Shown in pieces: positions 15,604-27,796 of a stretch of DNA of 64,000 nucleotides. The notes beneath the pieces were generated by a model that was not told the origin of the DNA, ran no database searches, and was given only the letters and a program-made list of their open reading frames with translations. The stretch is from Limosilactobacillus sp. (lineage in GTDB: Bacteria > Bacillota > Bacilli > Lactobacillales > Lactobacillaceae), in assembly GCA_030530845.1 (NCBI GenBank), contig JAUMUE010000002.1:1-64000 (forward strand), in the 5' to 3' direction. Positions within the stretch are counted from its first letter, which is position 1, and each line of letters opens with the position of its first letter. The translations under genes and the position numbers were made by a program.

Positions 15604-17157
15604 CTATTCGTATTCGATAGTCGAAGGTGGCTTACTAGTGACATCGTAAAGAATCCGGTTAACGTGGTCGACTTCATTTACGATCCGGACAGAAATCTTT
15701 TGCAGAATATCCCATGGAATCTTTGCGAAGTCAGCAGTCATACCGTCAATTGAGGTCACGGCACGGATTGCGACAGCGTAGTCGTAAGTCCGGCCATCAC
15801 CCATAACACCGACAGAGCGGATACCTGGCAGAACAGTGAAGTATTGCCAGATTTCTTCGTCCAAGCCGGCCTTCTTGATTTCTTCGCGCAGGATTGCGTC
15901 ACTTTCACGAACGATTTCCAGCTTATCTTCCGTGATTTCACCGATCACACGGATACCCAGACCAGGACCTGGGAATGGTTGACGCCATACTAATTCGTGA
16001 GGAATACCGAGCTTTTCACCCAATTCACGAGTTTCGTCCTTGAAGAGCTTACGAAGTGGTTCGATCAAAGTGAAACCAAGCTTCTTAGGCAATCCACCGA
16101 CGTTATGGTGTGACTTGATAGTTTGGGCGGTATCTGTACCTGATTCGATAACGTCAGTGTAGAGAGTACCTTGGGCTAAGAAGACGGCGTTAGGAATCTT
16201 CTTGGCTTCTTCATTGAAGACTTCCACGAATTCCTTACCGATGATCTTACGCTTTTGTTCTGGGTCAGTGACACCCTCGAGTTGGCCGAGGAAACGGTCA
16301 GCGGCATCCACCTTGACGATGTTGACACCGAGGTCACGACTGAGGGCATTCATAACGGCATCAGCTTCGTTTTTACGCAAGAGACCGTGATCGACGAAGA
16401 TACAAGTCAATTGGTCACCAATCGCTTTGTGGATCAATACGGCGGTAACACTGGAGTCAACACCACCGGAAAGACCGAGGATAACCTTCTTGTCGCCAAC
16501 CATTTCGCGGATTTCTTGAACTTGTAAGTCAATGAAATCATCCATGGTCCAGTTTGCTTGTGCGCCACAAACGTCAAAAGCAAAGCGCCGTAAGATGTCC
16601 AGACCGTATTCGGAGTTACGAACTTCTGTGTGGAATTGAACACCGTAGAACTTGCGCGCATCATCAGCGATTGCGGAGATTGGACAGTTCTTGCTAGTTG
16701 CGACAACCTTGAAGCCTTCTGGAGCTTGCGTCACGAGGTCCCCGTGGCTCATCCAAACGTATTGCTTAGCTGGCAAGTCCTTGAACAACTTGGCATTTTC
16801 GTCTTTAACTTCGATATCAGCACGACCGTATTCGGAGTTGTCGGCCTTTTCAACCTTACCACCGAGATCGTATGACATTAATTGCATCCCATAACAGATA
16901 CCCAAGATAGGAATACCTAACTTGAAAATTTCTTGGTCGACCTTAAATGCGTCTTCATCATAGACACTGTTAGGACCACCAGAGAAGATGATACCCTTTG
17001 GATTAATTTCCTTAATCTCTTCAGCGGTAATCTTGTGTGATAAGAGCTCGGAGTAGATACCGAAATCACGCAAACGACGAGTGATCAATTGGTTGTATTG
17101 ACTACCAAAATCGAGAACGATAATCTTGTCGAATGCATCTAAATTGACTTGTGCCAC
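15604..17157 (-). CDS. guaA: GMP synthase (glutamine-hydrolysing)
   Basis: This is a 517-residue GMP synthase, amidating XMP to GMP with glutamine and ATP. The N-terminal class I glutamine amidotransferase carries Cys88 in GICYGMQ, and a His in GVQFHTEV near residue 175. The ATP pyrophosphatase domain has the P-loop SGGVDSS near residue 230. The C-terminal dimerisation domain ends KPPSTIEYE, the standard guaA ending. The start is GTG, after GAAGGAAG. No purine riboswitch is apparent upstream. Confidence 0.98.
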   Translation of the reverse strand: MAQVNLDAFDKIIVLDFGSQYNQLITRRLRDFGIYSELLSHKITAEEIKEINPKGIIFSGGPNSVYDEDAFKVDQEIFKLGIPILGICYGMQLMSYDLGGKVEKADNSEYGRADIEVKDENAKLFKDLPAKQYVWMSHGDLVTQAPEGFKVVATSKNCPISAIADDARKFYGVQFHTEVRNSEYGLDILRRFAFDVCGAQANWTMDDFIDLQVQEIREMVGDKKVILGLSGGVDSSVTAVLIHKAIGDQLTCIFVDHGLLRKNEADAVMNALSRDLGVNIVKVDAADRFLGQLEGVTDPEQKRKIIGKEFVEVFNEEAKKIPNAVFLAQGTLYTDVIESGTDTAQTIKSHHNVGGLPKKLGFTLIEPLRKLFKDETRELGEKLGIPHELVWRQPFPGPGLGIRVIGEITEDKLEIVRESDAILREEIKKAGLDEEIWQYFTVLPGIRSVGVMGDGRTYDYAVAIRAVTSIDGMTADFAKIPWDILQKISVRIVNEVDHVNRILYDVTSKPPSTIEYE

Positions 17158-17319
17158 GTTGCCACTTCCTTCTTTTAGTTTTTAATATTATCGTTATAAG
17201 TTTACAAGCATAAAGACGGACGGTCAACCAATAGATTGGAATAAAAGTTTCTTTTTTCTCGAATGTGACGGCTGGTATCTTTTCGTTTAGTACGTCAGGT
17301 CACAAATAATGCACGAAAG

Positions 17320-17352
17320 AAAAAAATCCCGCCAGTAGAACTAGCAGGATTA
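17320..17352 (-). terminator. Terminator of coaA
   Basis: On the minus strand, AATCCTGC and GCGGGATT enclose a short loop and lead into TTTTTTT. Confidence 0.75.
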
Positions 17353-17355
17353 TCT

Positions 17356-18279
17356 TTAGTCATTTCTTAAGTATACACGGTCGACCAGGTGTCCAGTCGT
17401 CTTGTGTAAGATTAAATCAGCCCGTGTCTTGGTTGGCAGGATGAATTCGGTCAGGTTTGGCAAATCCACCCGTTTCCAGACGTCACGCGCCATCTTAAAG
17501 GCTTCTTCGCGCTTTCCCTGTGAATATGGGTAGTAGTAGTTAGATGGGTCGGTAAAGGCCGTATCGAGCAGGAGGCCGAACCGTTGCAAGTACCAGTCCT
17601 CAATCAAATCCGGATCCGCATCAACGTAAATGGACCAGTCAAAGTAGTCACTTACGTAGAGGCGTTGGTTGGTTGGCAACTGAAGGGTGTTGATCCCCTC
17701 AACAATCAGGATATCTGGACGGTCGATGATCTGTGGCTTGTCTTCTTGCACGTCATACACCTGGTGTGAATACGTTGGCGCCGTCACATTTGGTTCCCCC
17801 GCCTTGACGTCATTTAAGAACTGCAAAAGGCGCTCCATGTCGTAGGACTCCGGAAAGCCTTTGCGATCCATGATTCCACGCCGTTTTAACTCAGCATTCG
17901 GGTAGAGAAAACCGTCCGTGGTCATCAGGTCGACCCGCTTTTCAGGCAGCATCTTATTCAAGAGGTTACTCAACAACCGTGCAATCGTACTCTTTCCGAC
18001 CGCAACCGAGCCCGCGATCCCAATGATATATGGGACTTTGCGGACGGGTTGTTGGAGAAAGTCGGACTTTTGCTTTTGCCAGCTGAGGAAGTTTTCGTAG
18101 TGCATCACTAAGAGCCGAATCAGTGGCAAGTAGACGTCCTTAACATCCTCAAGGGAAATCCGGTCATTCAAAGATTTGATATCATCCAAATTTTGTTGGC
18201 TTAAACGAACTGAATCAGCGGGGAAGAAGCTATGCCAAGTCTCCCGGTCGTACTGTTCGTAATTCATCCATTTATCCAT
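17356..18279 (-). CDS. coaA: Type I pantothenate kinase
   Basis: The 307-residue protein phosphorylates pantothenate with ATP, the committed step of coenzyme A synthesis. The Walker A motif GSVAVGKST lies near residue 90. [10 protein letters not shown] and the ending [13 protein letters not shown](L)V match CoaA closely. It has the usual length (E. coli 316). The ATG follows AAAGGAA. The upstream region holds a perfect-consensus cre site and a 14-bp palindrome, which suggests unusual transcriptional control for this gene. Confidence 0.97.
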   Translation of the reverse strand: MDKWMNYEQYDRETWHSFFPADSVRLSQQNLDDIKSLNDRISLEDVKDVYLPLIRLLVMHYENFLSWQKQKSDFLQQPVRKVPYIIGIAGSVAVGKSTIARLLSNLLNKMLPEKRVDLMTTDGFLYPNAELKRRGIMDRKGFPESYDMERLLQFLNDVKAGEPNVTAPTYSHQVYDVQEDKPQIIDRPDILIVEGINTLQLPTNQRLYVSDYFDWSIYVDADPDLIEDWYLQRFGLLLDTAFTDPSNYYYPYSQGKREEAFKMARDVWKRVDLPNLTEFILPTKTRADLILHKTTGHLVDRVYLRND

Positions 18280-18304
18280 AATAGAATTCCTTTTATCGTC
18301 ATAA

Positions 18305-18318
18305 TGTAAACGTTATCA
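18305..18318. promoter_or_regulatory. cre site upstream of coaA
   Basis: TGTAAACGTTATCA fits the CcpA consensus TGWAANCGNTNWCA at every position. It lies between the coaA -10 box and the coding start, where CcpA usually represses. Confidence 0.6.
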
Positions 18319-18332
18319 CTTATCATAACACA

Positions 18333-18346
18333 TTTACCATGGTAAA
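18333..18346. promoter_or_regulatory. Perfect 14-bp palindrome at the coaA transcription start
   Basis: TTTACCATGGTAAA is a perfect palindrome placed just downstream of the -10 box at 18348-18353, covering the expected start of transcription. It has the form of a repressor operator; the regulator is unknown. Confidence 0.5.
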
Positions 18347-18347
18347 A

Positions 18348-18356
18348 ATTATACCA
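18348..18356 (-). promoter_or_regulatory. Extended -10 promoter of coaA
   Basis: On the minus strand, TGG precedes TATAAT, giving an extended -10 element (TGnTATAAT). No good -35 box is seen. Confidence 0.5.
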
Positions 18357-18373
18357 AATCTCAAACAGTAAGA

Positions 18374-20275
18374 CTATTTATCAATCTTGGAATAATTTAA
18401 TAACAGTGACGACGAAACGACGGAAACAGAACTGAAGGCCATCGCTAAGGCGGCGATTTCAGGGCTCAGTGTTAATCCGATTCCAGCAAAGACACCTGCT
18501 GCGATTGGAACGCCAACAACATTGTAGATCAGTGCCCAGAAGAGGTTGAGCTTGATCCGCTGGAAGGTTTTTGCACTCATTTCTAGCGCCCAGTCCACGC
18601 CACGAAGGTCATTGGATACCAGGACGATTTCACCGGAGTCAATGGCGATATCGGTACCAGAACCCATTGCGATTCCCACGTCAGCCGTGGTCAGTGCTGG
18701 TGCGTCATTGATACCATCCCCGACAAAGGCTACCTTCCCGTCTCGTTGGAGCTCCTTAACCCGGTCAGCCTTGTCATTAGGCAGGACCTCTGCGACGACT
18801 TGGTCAATTCCAACCTGGGAGGCGATTGCTTCAGCGACGTGGCGGTTGTCCCCCGTCAGCATGACCGTCTTAATTCCCCGCTTGTGAAGTGCAGAGATGG
18901 CCGCTTGGGAGCTTGGCTTTGGTGCGTCCTGGATGGCAATCAGTCCGATCACCTTCCCGGCCTGGCCAACCATCATGACCGTCTTGGCTTGTGATTGGAG
19001 CTGTTCGTATTCGTCTGAAAATGGGAATGTGGCATTCCCGGCCAGCTTGGCATTTCCGACAAAGGATTCTTGACCGCCGACAAGGCCACGCACGCCCTGT
19101 CCTTCGACGGCCGTAAAGTCGGTCACGGGCTGCGGTGTCATCCCCACCCCGGCCTGCATAATCGCCGTGGCAAGCGTGTGCTCAGAGCTGGCTTCCAGAC
19201 TCACCGCCAGTTGTAACACAGTGTCCCGATCTCCGATAATATCCGTCACCACTGGCTTACCAACAGTGATGGTCCCGGTCTTGTCGAAAATCACCGTCTG
19301 GACCGCATTGGCTTCTTCGAGTGCTTGGCCGTCTTTAATCAGCACCCCCATCTTAGCAGCACGTCCGGTTCCGACCATCAGTGCAGTTGGAGTCGCCAGG
19401 CCGAGCGCACAGGGGCAGGCAATCACGATTACCGAAACGGCATAGAGGAGTGCCTGAACCACCGTTGCCCCAGCTAATACGTACCAGGCGACGAAGGTGA
19501 TGATGGCAATGATCAAAACGACCGGCACAAAGATCCCCGAGATCCGGTCAGTCAGCTTTTGAATAGGTGCGTGACTGGTCTGTGCCCGCTTCACCATCGC
19601 CACAATTTGCGCCAGCATCGTATCTGCCCCGACGTGGGTAGCCTTAAAAGTCAGCGTCCCTTGTCCGTTGATAGTTGCACCAACCACCCGATCTCCGGGA
19701 GCCTTTTCCACCGGCATACTTTCACCGGTGATCATGGATTCATCAACGCGCGACTTTCCGCTCAGCACGACCCCGTCGACCGCGATCTTTTGTCCAGGCT
19801 TAACCATAACGACATCCCCGACCGCGACTTGATCGAGTGGTAGCTCAACGAACTCTCCGTCACGTTGCACCAGGGCAGCTTTAACTTGCAGGTCCGCGAG
19901 TTTCTTAAGAGCGTTGTTGGCATTTTTGTGCATGCGTTCTTCCATCATGTCGCCGAGCAGGACGAAGACGGTGATGAAGGCTGCACTTTCAAAGTAAACC
20001 GCCCGCCCGGTGAAAATTGCAAACAAGCTATAGAAATACGAGATCGCGGTTCCGACCGCCACCAGCGTATTCATGTTCGCATTGTGTTTAAGAAATGCTG
20101 CCCAGGCGCTCGTCCAATAAGGCCAAGCCCCAATGGCAACAATCAGCGTCGTGACAGCCATACTCACCCAATCGTGGCCGGGGATCATCAAGTGAAATGG
20201 CATCAATACCATCTGGATTAATAGCGGCACCGAAAGTACCAGGGAAATCCAGAAACGCCGACTCGTCGACATCAT
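18374..20275 (-). CDS. Copper-translocating P1B-type ATPase
   Basis: The 633-residue P-type ATPase begins directly at the first membrane helix and lacks an N-terminal heavy-metal-binding domain. It has TGES (184-187), the transport-site CPC (287-289), the phosphorylated Asp331 in DKTGT and [10 protein letters not shown]. These define a Cu(I)-exporting IB-type pump. The conserved SEHPLA loop reads SEHTLA (364-369), an odd substitution at the proline. Its ATG overlaps the stop of the cupredoxin gene (ATGA), so the two are translationally coupled. Confidence 0.93.
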   Translation of the reverse strand: MMSTSRRFWISLVLSVPLLIQMVLMPFHLMIPGHDWVSMAVTTLIVAIGAWPYWTSAWAAFLKHNANMNTLVAVGTAISYFYSLFAIFTGRAVYFESAAFITVFVLLGDMMEERMHKNANNALKKLADLQVKAALVQRDGEFVELPLDQVAVGDVVMVKPGQKIAVDGVVLSGKSRVDESMITGESMPVEKAPGDRVVGATINGQGTLTFKATHVGADTMLAQIVAMVKRAQTSHAPIQKLTDRISGIFVPVVLIIAIITFVAWYVLAGATVVQALLYAVSVIVIACPCALGLATPTALMVGTGRAAKMGVLIKDGQALEEANAVQTVIFDKTGTITVGKPVVTDIIGDRDTVLQLAVSLEASSEHTLATAIMQAGVGMTPQPVTDFTAVEGQGVRGLVGGQESFVGNAKLAGNATFPFSDEYEQLQSQAKTVMMVGQAGKVIGLIAIQDAPKPSSQAAISALHKRGIKTVMLTGDNRHVAEAIASQVGIDQVVAEVLPNDKADRVKELQRDGKVAFVGDGINDAPALTTADVGIAMGSGTDIAIDSGEIVLVSNDLRGVDWALEMSAKTFQRIKLNLFWALIYNVVGVPIAAGVFAGIGLTLSPEIAALAMAFSSVSVVSSSLLLNYSKIDK

Positions 20276-20643
20276 TTTACGACCACCTTTCCGTGGAACA
20301 TGTCCATCCCACAGGCAAAGTTAATTTCACCGGCCTTGTCAGTTGGAATATCAATAGTCGTTACCTTTTGCTTTGTCAGGTCCTTATCGACGCCGAGTGA
20401 TGAAAAGACGACGTGTGACAAGCATGCGGTGTGGTCCTGCATGTCGAAATTGAGCTTGGCAGGAACGCCCTTCTTCAGGACAACAGTTTCTGGACTGTAG
20501 CCACCCTTAACGACCACCGTGGCAGTTTGTTCTTGAGCGCCCTGGGTAGCTTGCGCACTGGTTTGGCCGTGATTACCAAAGAACCACCATGCGATCAATC
20601 CGATTAAAATTACTGCGACAATAATTGCGAAAATACTTGTCAT
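20272..20643 (-). CDS. Membrane-anchored cupredoxin-domain protein
   Basis: The 123-residue protein has one N-terminal membrane helix ([19 protein letters not shown]), a short Gln/Thr linker and a cupredoxin domain. Likely copper ligands are in [10 protein letters not shown] and in [11 protein letters not shown] (Cys, His and Met residues). It should sit on the outer face of the membrane and could bind copper for, or released by, the adjacent ATPase. The ATG at 20643 is chosen because GAGGTGG lies just upstream. It is the first gene of the copper operon. Confidence 0.85.
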   Translation of the reverse strand: MTSIFAIIVAVILIGLIAWWFFGNHGQTSAQATQGAQEQTATVVVKGGYSPETVVLKKGVPAKLNFDMQDHTACLSHVVFSSLGVDKDLTKQKVTTIDIPTDKAGEINFACGMDMFHGKVVVK

Positions 20644-20668
20644 TTTTACCACCTCACTAGTTATCGTT

Positions 20669-20678
20669 TACAAGTGTA
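20669..20678. promoter_or_regulatory. cop box (CopY/CopR operator)
   Basis: TACAAGTGTA matches the TACAnnTGTA operator of CopY-type copper repressors. It lies immediately downstream of the -10 box of the copper operon, an ideal repression site. No copY gene is present in the window. Confidence 0.8.
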
Positions 20679-20707
20679 ATCATAACTGTTTAACACTACT
20701 TTTTCAA
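20679..20707 (-). promoter_or_regulatory. Promoter of the copper operon
   Basis: On the minus strand, TTGAAA (20702-20707) and TATGAT (20679-20684) are separated by 17 bases and abut the cop box. Confidence 0.75.
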
Positions 20708-20709
20708 TC

Positions 20710-20741
20710 AAAAAAGACCGATGCGAAAACACCGGTCTTTA
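20710..20741 (-). terminator. Terminator of the LtaS-family gene
   Basis: On the minus strand, AAAGACCGG and the complementary CGGTCTTT enclose a loop and end in six T residues. Confidence 0.8.
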
Positions 20742-20743
20742 TA

Positions 20744-22840
20744 TTACTTAGTTGGGAAAATCAGTGAAGAATAATTCTTTAATTCTGGAGCGTCTGTAGA
20801 GTAGTCGTCCAGGGTACTTTGATTATTGTTCTCTGTCTTCACACTAGTCTTTTTCTTCTTTTGGGCCTCCTTGAGCTTTTGAAGACTCTTCTTCAGGTTG
20901 TAAGTAATGTTCTTCTTATTAACCTTCTTGAAGCCCTTTAGGTTGTAGAACCGCAGCAAGTCACCGTTCATGACACGGTCGGAAAGTCCGAGGTCGGTCG
21001 TGACGTACTTTTGAATCTTACTGAATTCCTTCTTTTGCTTGGCGGTTGCCTTGGTGATTTGCTTACCATTCTTGGTGTAGAAGTATTCACCGTTGTACTT
21101 CGTGTACTTAGGAGTTACCCAGTCACCGTTTCGGAATGGCACAATTTGGTTGCGTTGGGTAGAAAGCAAGTCTTGTCCGAATTGAACATAGTACTTAGAG
21201 CTAATTCCCAGCAAGTCTTCCAAGGTTGGTAGAACGTCGATTTCACCACCGTAAGTATGGTTGATACCACCCTTTAAGCCTTCCATGTTGATCATGAATG
21301 GCACCTTTTGGAACATGGCCAGATCGTAGTTGGTCAGCTTCTTCTTGTGCAGGATTTGAGCAATCGCTGCTTGGTGGTTATTAGAAATACCGTAGTGGTC
21401 ACCGTATAAGATCAGGACACTATTCTTCCGCAGTCCGGTCTTGTCGAGGTAATTTAAGAATTCACCCAATGATTGATCCAGATAGTGTGCAGTTTGAACG
21501 TATGGATCAACGGTGTCATCACCAGTATTCCATGCATCGATACTCTTGTTTTGCTTATCAAGGATGTATGGGTAGTGGTTAGTAACCGTGATCAGCTTAG
21601 CGTAGAACGGTTGTGGAAGTTGTTCGACATAGTGCATACTTTCCTTCATGAAGATCTTATCCTTCATACCGTAACCAGCGTCGTAGTTCTTGGTCTTTGG
21701 ATAGTATTCCTTGCTGAAGAAGTATTGGTAGCCGAATGACTTGTAGGCGTTGTCACGGTTCCAGAAGCTAGGCACGTCCCCGTGGAATGAGGCGGTCGTG
21801 TAACCCAGCTTTTGGCTCAGCAATGCTGGTGCTGATTGGAAGGTGTTGGTAGTACCATCCGTAACCATGGCAGAACCTTCCGGAAGACCGTAAAGTGAGT
21901 TTTCCAGCATCATTTCAGCATCGGCAGTCTTACCTTGGCCGACTTGGTGGAAGAAGTTGTCAAACGCAAGCGTATCGCTAGAGTGGTACAGCTTATCCAA
22001 GTTTGGCATTACTTCTTCGCCGTCTTGCTTGTAGTCAATCATGAATTGTTGGAGACTTTCCAAGTGGATAACGAAGATGTTCTTACCCTTGGCGACACCT
22101 TGGTATTGGATGTTTGGACCCGCATAGTTGTGGTGCAAGAAGTTCAGAACCGGCTTGAGTTGGTCCTTGTCCGCTTGCGCCTTGACCACGCTGTTGTGGG
22201 TAGTCTTAATCCCATCGTAGACCGTGTAGGCTTCAAGCCCCAGGTACTTCACGATGTAGTTGTTATCGAATGTCCGTGTCAGTAATTGAGAACGGTCAGA
22301 TTCAGCCATTCCCAAGTTTGCACCGAATAAAACAAAACCTAAGACGGTCACTGTAAATGCATGTCGCACCTTGAACCGACGCATATCCACCCGTACAAAG
22401 TGGAAGAGTAAGATCAAAGCCAGGATAATGACGTCGACGAAGACCATGAAGTCAACTGGATGCAAGATCCCTGCGAGACTCTTACCGAGGTTGTTAGATG
22501 CAGCTCCGGAACTCTTGATAATGTTGAAAGTAATAAAATCAGAGAATTCGCGGTAGTAAAGGATGTTAGAGAACAGCCACAATGACAGTAATGCGTCAAT
22601 AATCAGCATCAGCCAGTATGACAAGCGTCCTCTAAAGTACAGTGCGATCCCCAGGAAGACTAATGCTCCAGGGATGGTGTTGAAGACGAGCAAGAATTCT
22701 TGCATGCTACCCTTTACACCGAGGTTAAATTCAGTTTGGTAAGCCCAGTAACTCTTGATACAGAACAAGAGCACCACGAGCAGAAAGAAGCCCAGCTTAG
22801 TATTTAAGCCAGTTCTCAGCTTCTGCAACGCTGTTTTCAT
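20744..22840 (-). CDS. Lipoteichoic acid synthase family protein (LtaS-like)
   Basis: This 698-residue protein has five N-terminal membrane helices (to about residue 175) and a large extracellular sulfatase-fold domain. Metal and catalytic residues match LtaS: Glu261 (VIHLES), Thr305 nucleophile in GQGKTADAE, and Asp481-His482 (YGDHYG). Such enzymes polymerise glycerol phosphate from phosphatidylglycerol onto the glycolipid anchor. A charged Lys-rich tail follows the catalytic domain. Lactobacilli often have more than one LtaS homologue, so this could be the main synthase or a primase-like paralogue. Confidence 0.92.
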   Translation of the reverse strand: MKTALQKLRTGLNTKLGFFLLVVLLFCIKSYWAYQTEFNLGVKGSMQEFLLVFNTIPGALVFLGIALYFRGRLSYWLMLIIDALLSLWLFSNILYYREFSDFITFNIIKSSGAASNNLGKSLAGILHPVDFMVFVDVIILALILLFHFVRVDMRRFKVRHAFTVTVLGFVLFGANLGMAESDRSQLLTRTFDNNYIVKYLGLEAYTVYDGIKTTHNSVVKAQADKDQLKPVLNFLHHNYAGPNIQYQGVAKGKNIFVIHLESLQQFMIDYKQDGEEVMPNLDKLYHSSDTLAFDNFFHQVGQGKTADAEMMLENSLYGLPEGSAMVTDGTTNTFQSAPALLSQKLGYTTASFHGDVPSFWNRDNAYKSFGYQYFFSKEYYPKTKNYDAGYGMKDKIFMKESMHYVEQLPQPFYAKLITVTNHYPYILDKQNKSIDAWNTGDDTVDPYVQTAHYLDQSLGEFLNYLDKTGLRKNSVLILYGDHYGISNNHQAAIAQILHKKKLTNYDLAMFQKVPFMINMEGLKGGINHTYGGEIDVLPTLEDLLGISSKYYVQFGQDLLSTQRNQIVPFRNGDWVTPKYTKYNGEYFYTKNGKQITKATAKQKKEFSKIQKYVTTDLGLSDRVMNGDLLRFYNLKGFKKVNKKNITYNLKKSLQKLKEAQKKKKTSVKTENNNQSTLDDYSTDAPELKNYSSLIFPTK

Positions 22841-23025
22841 TGATTTTTCCTCCAGTACAAATAAATCACTCTTTCAATAATACACTATTTCGCGTTCTAA
22901 AGCCTATGAAACAATGTATAATTTCCGAAAAGTTAAAGAATACGACCAGCAATTTATCGTTTTAATCATCCGCCAAAAATGTTAACATGTATCTTTGGAA
23001 ATTTGAAAAAAGGAATAAATTAATC

Positions 23026-23922
23026 ATGAAAATCAGCAAAAGACAAGCTAACTTGATGCTCTTACTTGTCGCAATTCTGTGGGGGAGTTCCTACGTCTTC
23101 GCTAAACTAACCATCGAGGCGGGGATGCATTCAGGACTGATCAACGCCTGCCGGGGAACCATGGCAGTTGTTGCAGGTATCATCATTTTCTTCAAGGACT
23201 TCAAGAAGATGACTTGGACCGACGTAAAATTGGGAATGGTAGCAGGTACCATCAACTTCTTGGGATACTTCCTGCAAACCGACGCACTCCGCTTCACCAC
23301 CCCAGCCAAGAACGCGTTTTTGACCACTCTCTACGTTGTCATCGCGCCATTTATCGTTTGGCTGATCTGGCGTGAACACCCCGAACGCAAGGCCTACATT
23401 TCAATCGTATTGTCACTGATCGGGATGGCAATTATCACCAACGTCTTCGCTGACGGTTTGAGTCTTCAATACGGTGACTTCATCACATTAGTATCCGCAG
23501 TTTTCTGGGCCGGACAGCTGATCTTCTTTGCTAAGTTTGCACCCCAGGCATCAAGTCCATGGGTATTAATCATCATGATTGGGTTCTGCCAAGGACTGTT
23601 TGGTTGGATCGCCGCACTCTTATTTGAACGGCCAACCTTCGCCCACGTCCACTGGGTCCAAGCACTGGTTCCATTAGCGATCCTTTCAATTTTGATCACC
23701 TTCCTGGCTCAAGGGCTCCAGTTAATTGGGCAAGCACATACTGATACGACCACGGCCGGTTTGATTTTGATGCTCGAATCATTCTTCGCCAGCGTAATGT
23801 CCGTGATCTTGCAATACGACCCGCTGACACCACAACTGATTATCGGTGGTATCATTCTCTTATTATCAAACGCAATTATTCAGGTCGACTTAAGGACACT
23901 GCCATTTATTAAGAAACAATAG
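23026..23922 (+). CDS. EamA/DMT-family transporter
   Basis: The 298-residue membrane protein has ten helices arranged as two EamA repeats. The repeat starts are LLVAILWGSSYVFAKLTIEAGMHS-like and, in the second half, DFITLVSAVFWAGQLIFFAK. DMT carriers export amino acids, nucleosides or other metabolites; the substrate is unknown. The ATG at 23026 begins the first helix. The in-frame ATG 13 codons earlier has no ribosome site. It is monocistronic. Confidence 0.88.
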   Translation: MKISKRQANLMLLLVAILWGSSYVFAKLTIEAGMHSGLINACRGTMAVVAGIIIFFKDFKKMTWTDVKLGMVAGTINFLGYFLQTDALRFTTPAKNAFLTTLYVVIAPFIVWLIWREHPERKAYISIVLSLIGMAIITNVFADGLSLQYGDFITLVSAVFWAGQLIFFAKFAPQASSPWVLIIMIGFCQGLFGWIAALLFERPTFAHVHWVQALVPLAILSILITFLAQGLQLIGQAHTDTTTAGLILMLESFFASVMSVILQYDPLTPQLIIGGIILLLSNAIIQVDLRTLPFIKKQ

Positions 23923-23923
23923 A

Positions 23924-23963
23924 AAAACACCTCGTAAGGTTAATCCCCTGCGAGGTGTTTTAT
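23924..23963. terminator. Bidirectional terminator between EamA gene and ptsI
   Basis: AAAACACCTCG and CGAGGTGTTTT form a perfect stem around an 18-base loop, with A/T flanks for both convergent genes. Confidence 0.85.
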
Positions 23964-23964
23964 T

Positions 23965-25692
23965 TTAATCGATATGGAGAGATTTCTTTACTAATTCTGC
24001 GACTTCTTCGTTGGTATCCAGTTCCATTGCCTCGTCCGCAAGCTTTGCGCAGTCTGCGGTGTCGAGGTCTTTCATCATGGAACGAGTACGAAGAATGGAT
24101 GATGCTGACATGGAGTATTCGTCCAGACCCATCCCCATCAGGAGTGGCAATGCCAGTTCGTCACCGGCCATTTCACCACACATTGCAGCCTTAGTGCCGT
24201 GTCTGTGAGCAGCCTTGATGACGTGGTTGATGAGACCGAGGAATGCTGGATTCAGTGGTTGGTAGAGGTATGATACTTCGTCGTTACCACGGTCAGCGGC
24301 AAAGTTGTATTGAATCAAGTCGTTGGTCCCGATGCTGAAGAAGTCAACCTCTGCAGCCATCTTGTCAGCGTTGATGGCAGCCAGTGGAACTTCGATCATC
24401 ATCCCGATCTTGATATCATCCCCGAGTCCTGGGTGATCTGCTTGGAGTTCTGCCTTCGCTTCGGCAAAAATCTTCTTCGCTGCACGTAATTCAGCCAAAG
24501 TCCCGATCATTGGGAACATAATGGAGAGAGGGCCGAATTCAGATGCGCGGATCAATGCCCGAAGTTGGGTCTTGAAGATTTCTGGCCGGTCAAGGCAAAT
24601 CCGGATAGCACGGTACCCGAGGAATGGGTTCATTTCTTCTGGCAATGGTAAGTAATCGAGTGGCTTGTCACCACCGATGTCAAGGGTCCGAACAACGACA
24701 GGCTTGCCCTTCATGCCGACGATCGCCTTCTTGTAGGCAGCGAATTGTTCATCCTCGGTTGGCATGTGGTCAGAACCCATGTAGAGGAATTCTGAACGGA
24801 AGAGGCCAACACCATCGGCACCTTGCTTTACAGCATCATCAACATCATCTGGCGTACCGATGTTAGCTGCGATTTCGAATTCTTGACCATCCTTGGAGAC
24901 TGATGGAGCGTCAACTAACTTAGCCCATTCGGCACGTTCTTTTTCAAATTCTTCAGCATTTTGTTCGTATTCAGTCACTTGGTCTGCGGATGGGTCAACA
25001 ATGACGTCACCCTTGAGACCGTCAACGATCAATTTTTGGCCGTTTTCGACGTTTTCCGTGATGTTTTCAGTACCTACAACCGCTGGAATCCGCAGTGTCC
25101 GTGACATGATGGCAGCGTGACTAGTCCGACCACCGAAGTTAGTAACGATCCCCTTGACGTACTTAGCGTCCATTTGTGAAGTGTCAGAAGGAGTAATTTC
25201 CTTCGTGACGATGATTACTGGCTTGTCGATGGCAGCGATGTTTGGCAATTCTTTACCAAGCAAGTGACTCATTACACGCTTTGCCACGTCCTTCACGTCG
25301 GCAGCCCGTTCTTGCATGTACTTGTTGTCAACAATGGCAGCGAGCATGTCTGCAAAGTTGGTTGTGATCTTGTCGACTGCAACTTCAGCACTACTCAAGT
25401 TGTTAGTGATTTCGTCCTTCACTTGGCCAAGCAATTCCGGATCAGACAGGATTGCCATGTGGGCGTCAAAGACTTGAAGTTCTTCATCGTCCAAGCGTCC
25501 AGAAGCCAATTCCTTGATCTTCGCTAATTCTGCAGAGGCGTCACTAAAAGCCTTTTCAGCACGCGCGTATTCTGCATCCGCGTCAGTAATCTTCTTGTCC
25601 TTATCGAATGACAGGTCTGGATTAATCAGCAAGTAAGCTGGTGCAATCCCAATACCATCACTAGCAGCAATTCCCTTTACATCTTTAACCAT
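23965..25692 (-). CDS. ptsI: PTS enzyme I (PEP-protein phosphotransferase)
   Basis: The 575-residue protein is full-length enzyme I, which passes phosphate from PEP to HPr. The phosphorylated histidine is His192 in GGRTSHAAIMSR. The PEP-binding barrel shows GVGLFRSEFLYM and, near the end, MCGEMAGDELALPLLMGMG. It starts 18 bases after treP with its own AAGGAG site, so it belongs to the trehalose operon. No ptsH is nearby, whereas ptsI is normally in a ptsHI operon. Whether this is the only ptsI of the genome cannot be told here. Confidence 0.97.
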   Translation of the reverse strand: MVKDVKGIAASDGIGIAPAYLLINPDLSFDKDKKITDADAEYARAEKAFSDASAELAKIKELASGRLDDEELQVFDAHMAILSDPELLGQVKDEITNNLSSAEVAVDKITTNFADMLAAIVDNKYMQERAADVKDVAKRVMSHLLGKELPNIAAIDKPVIIVTKEITPSDTSQMDAKYVKGIVTNFGGRTSHAAIMSRTLRIPAVVGTENITENVENGQKLIVDGLKGDVIVDPSADQVTEYEQNAEEFEKERAEWAKLVDAPSVSKDGQEFEIAANIGTPDDVDDAVKQGADGVGLFRSEFLYMGSDHMPTEDEQFAAYKKAIVGMKGKPVVVRTLDIGGDKPLDYLPLPEEMNPFLGYRAIRICLDRPEIFKTQLRALIRASEFGPLSIMFPMIGTLAELRAAKKIFAEAKAELQADHPGLGDDIKIGMMIEVPLAAINADKMAAEVDFFSIGTNDLIQYNFAADRGNDEVSYLYQPLNPAFLGLINHVIKAAHRHGTKAAMCGEMAGDELALPLLMGMGLDEYSMSASSILRTRSMMKDLDTADCAKLADEAMELDTNEEVAELVKKSLHID

Positions 25693-25710
25693 AGCCTTTT
25701 CTCCTTTACT

Positions 25711-27714
<2,004 letters not shown>

Positions 27715-27740
27715 TTACATTGCTATTATATCGGCGTTTC

Positions 27741-27746
27741 TATAAT
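27741..27746 (+). promoter_or_regulatory. -10 box of treR-treA
   Basis: A perfect TATAAT lies eight bases before the second TreR palindrome. The -35 region is weak. Confidence 0.55.
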
Positions 27747-27754
27747 TGACTTAT

Positions 27755-27766
27755 TTGTCTAGACAA
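27755..27766. promoter_or_regulatory. TreR operator 2 (treR side)
   Basis: TTGTCTAGACAA is a perfect 12-bp palindrome over the expected transcript start of treR. Its form is like known TreR boxes, so TreR probably represses both divergent promoters. Confidence 0.7.
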
Positions 27767-27796
27767 GTTATCATACTTACAGGAGGCGAAGTGAAT

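Noticed and set aside
17158..17319. Possible purine riboswitch upstream of guaA
   Set aside because: No conserved purine-aptamer junction sequence or terminator was seen between the coaA terminator and guaA.
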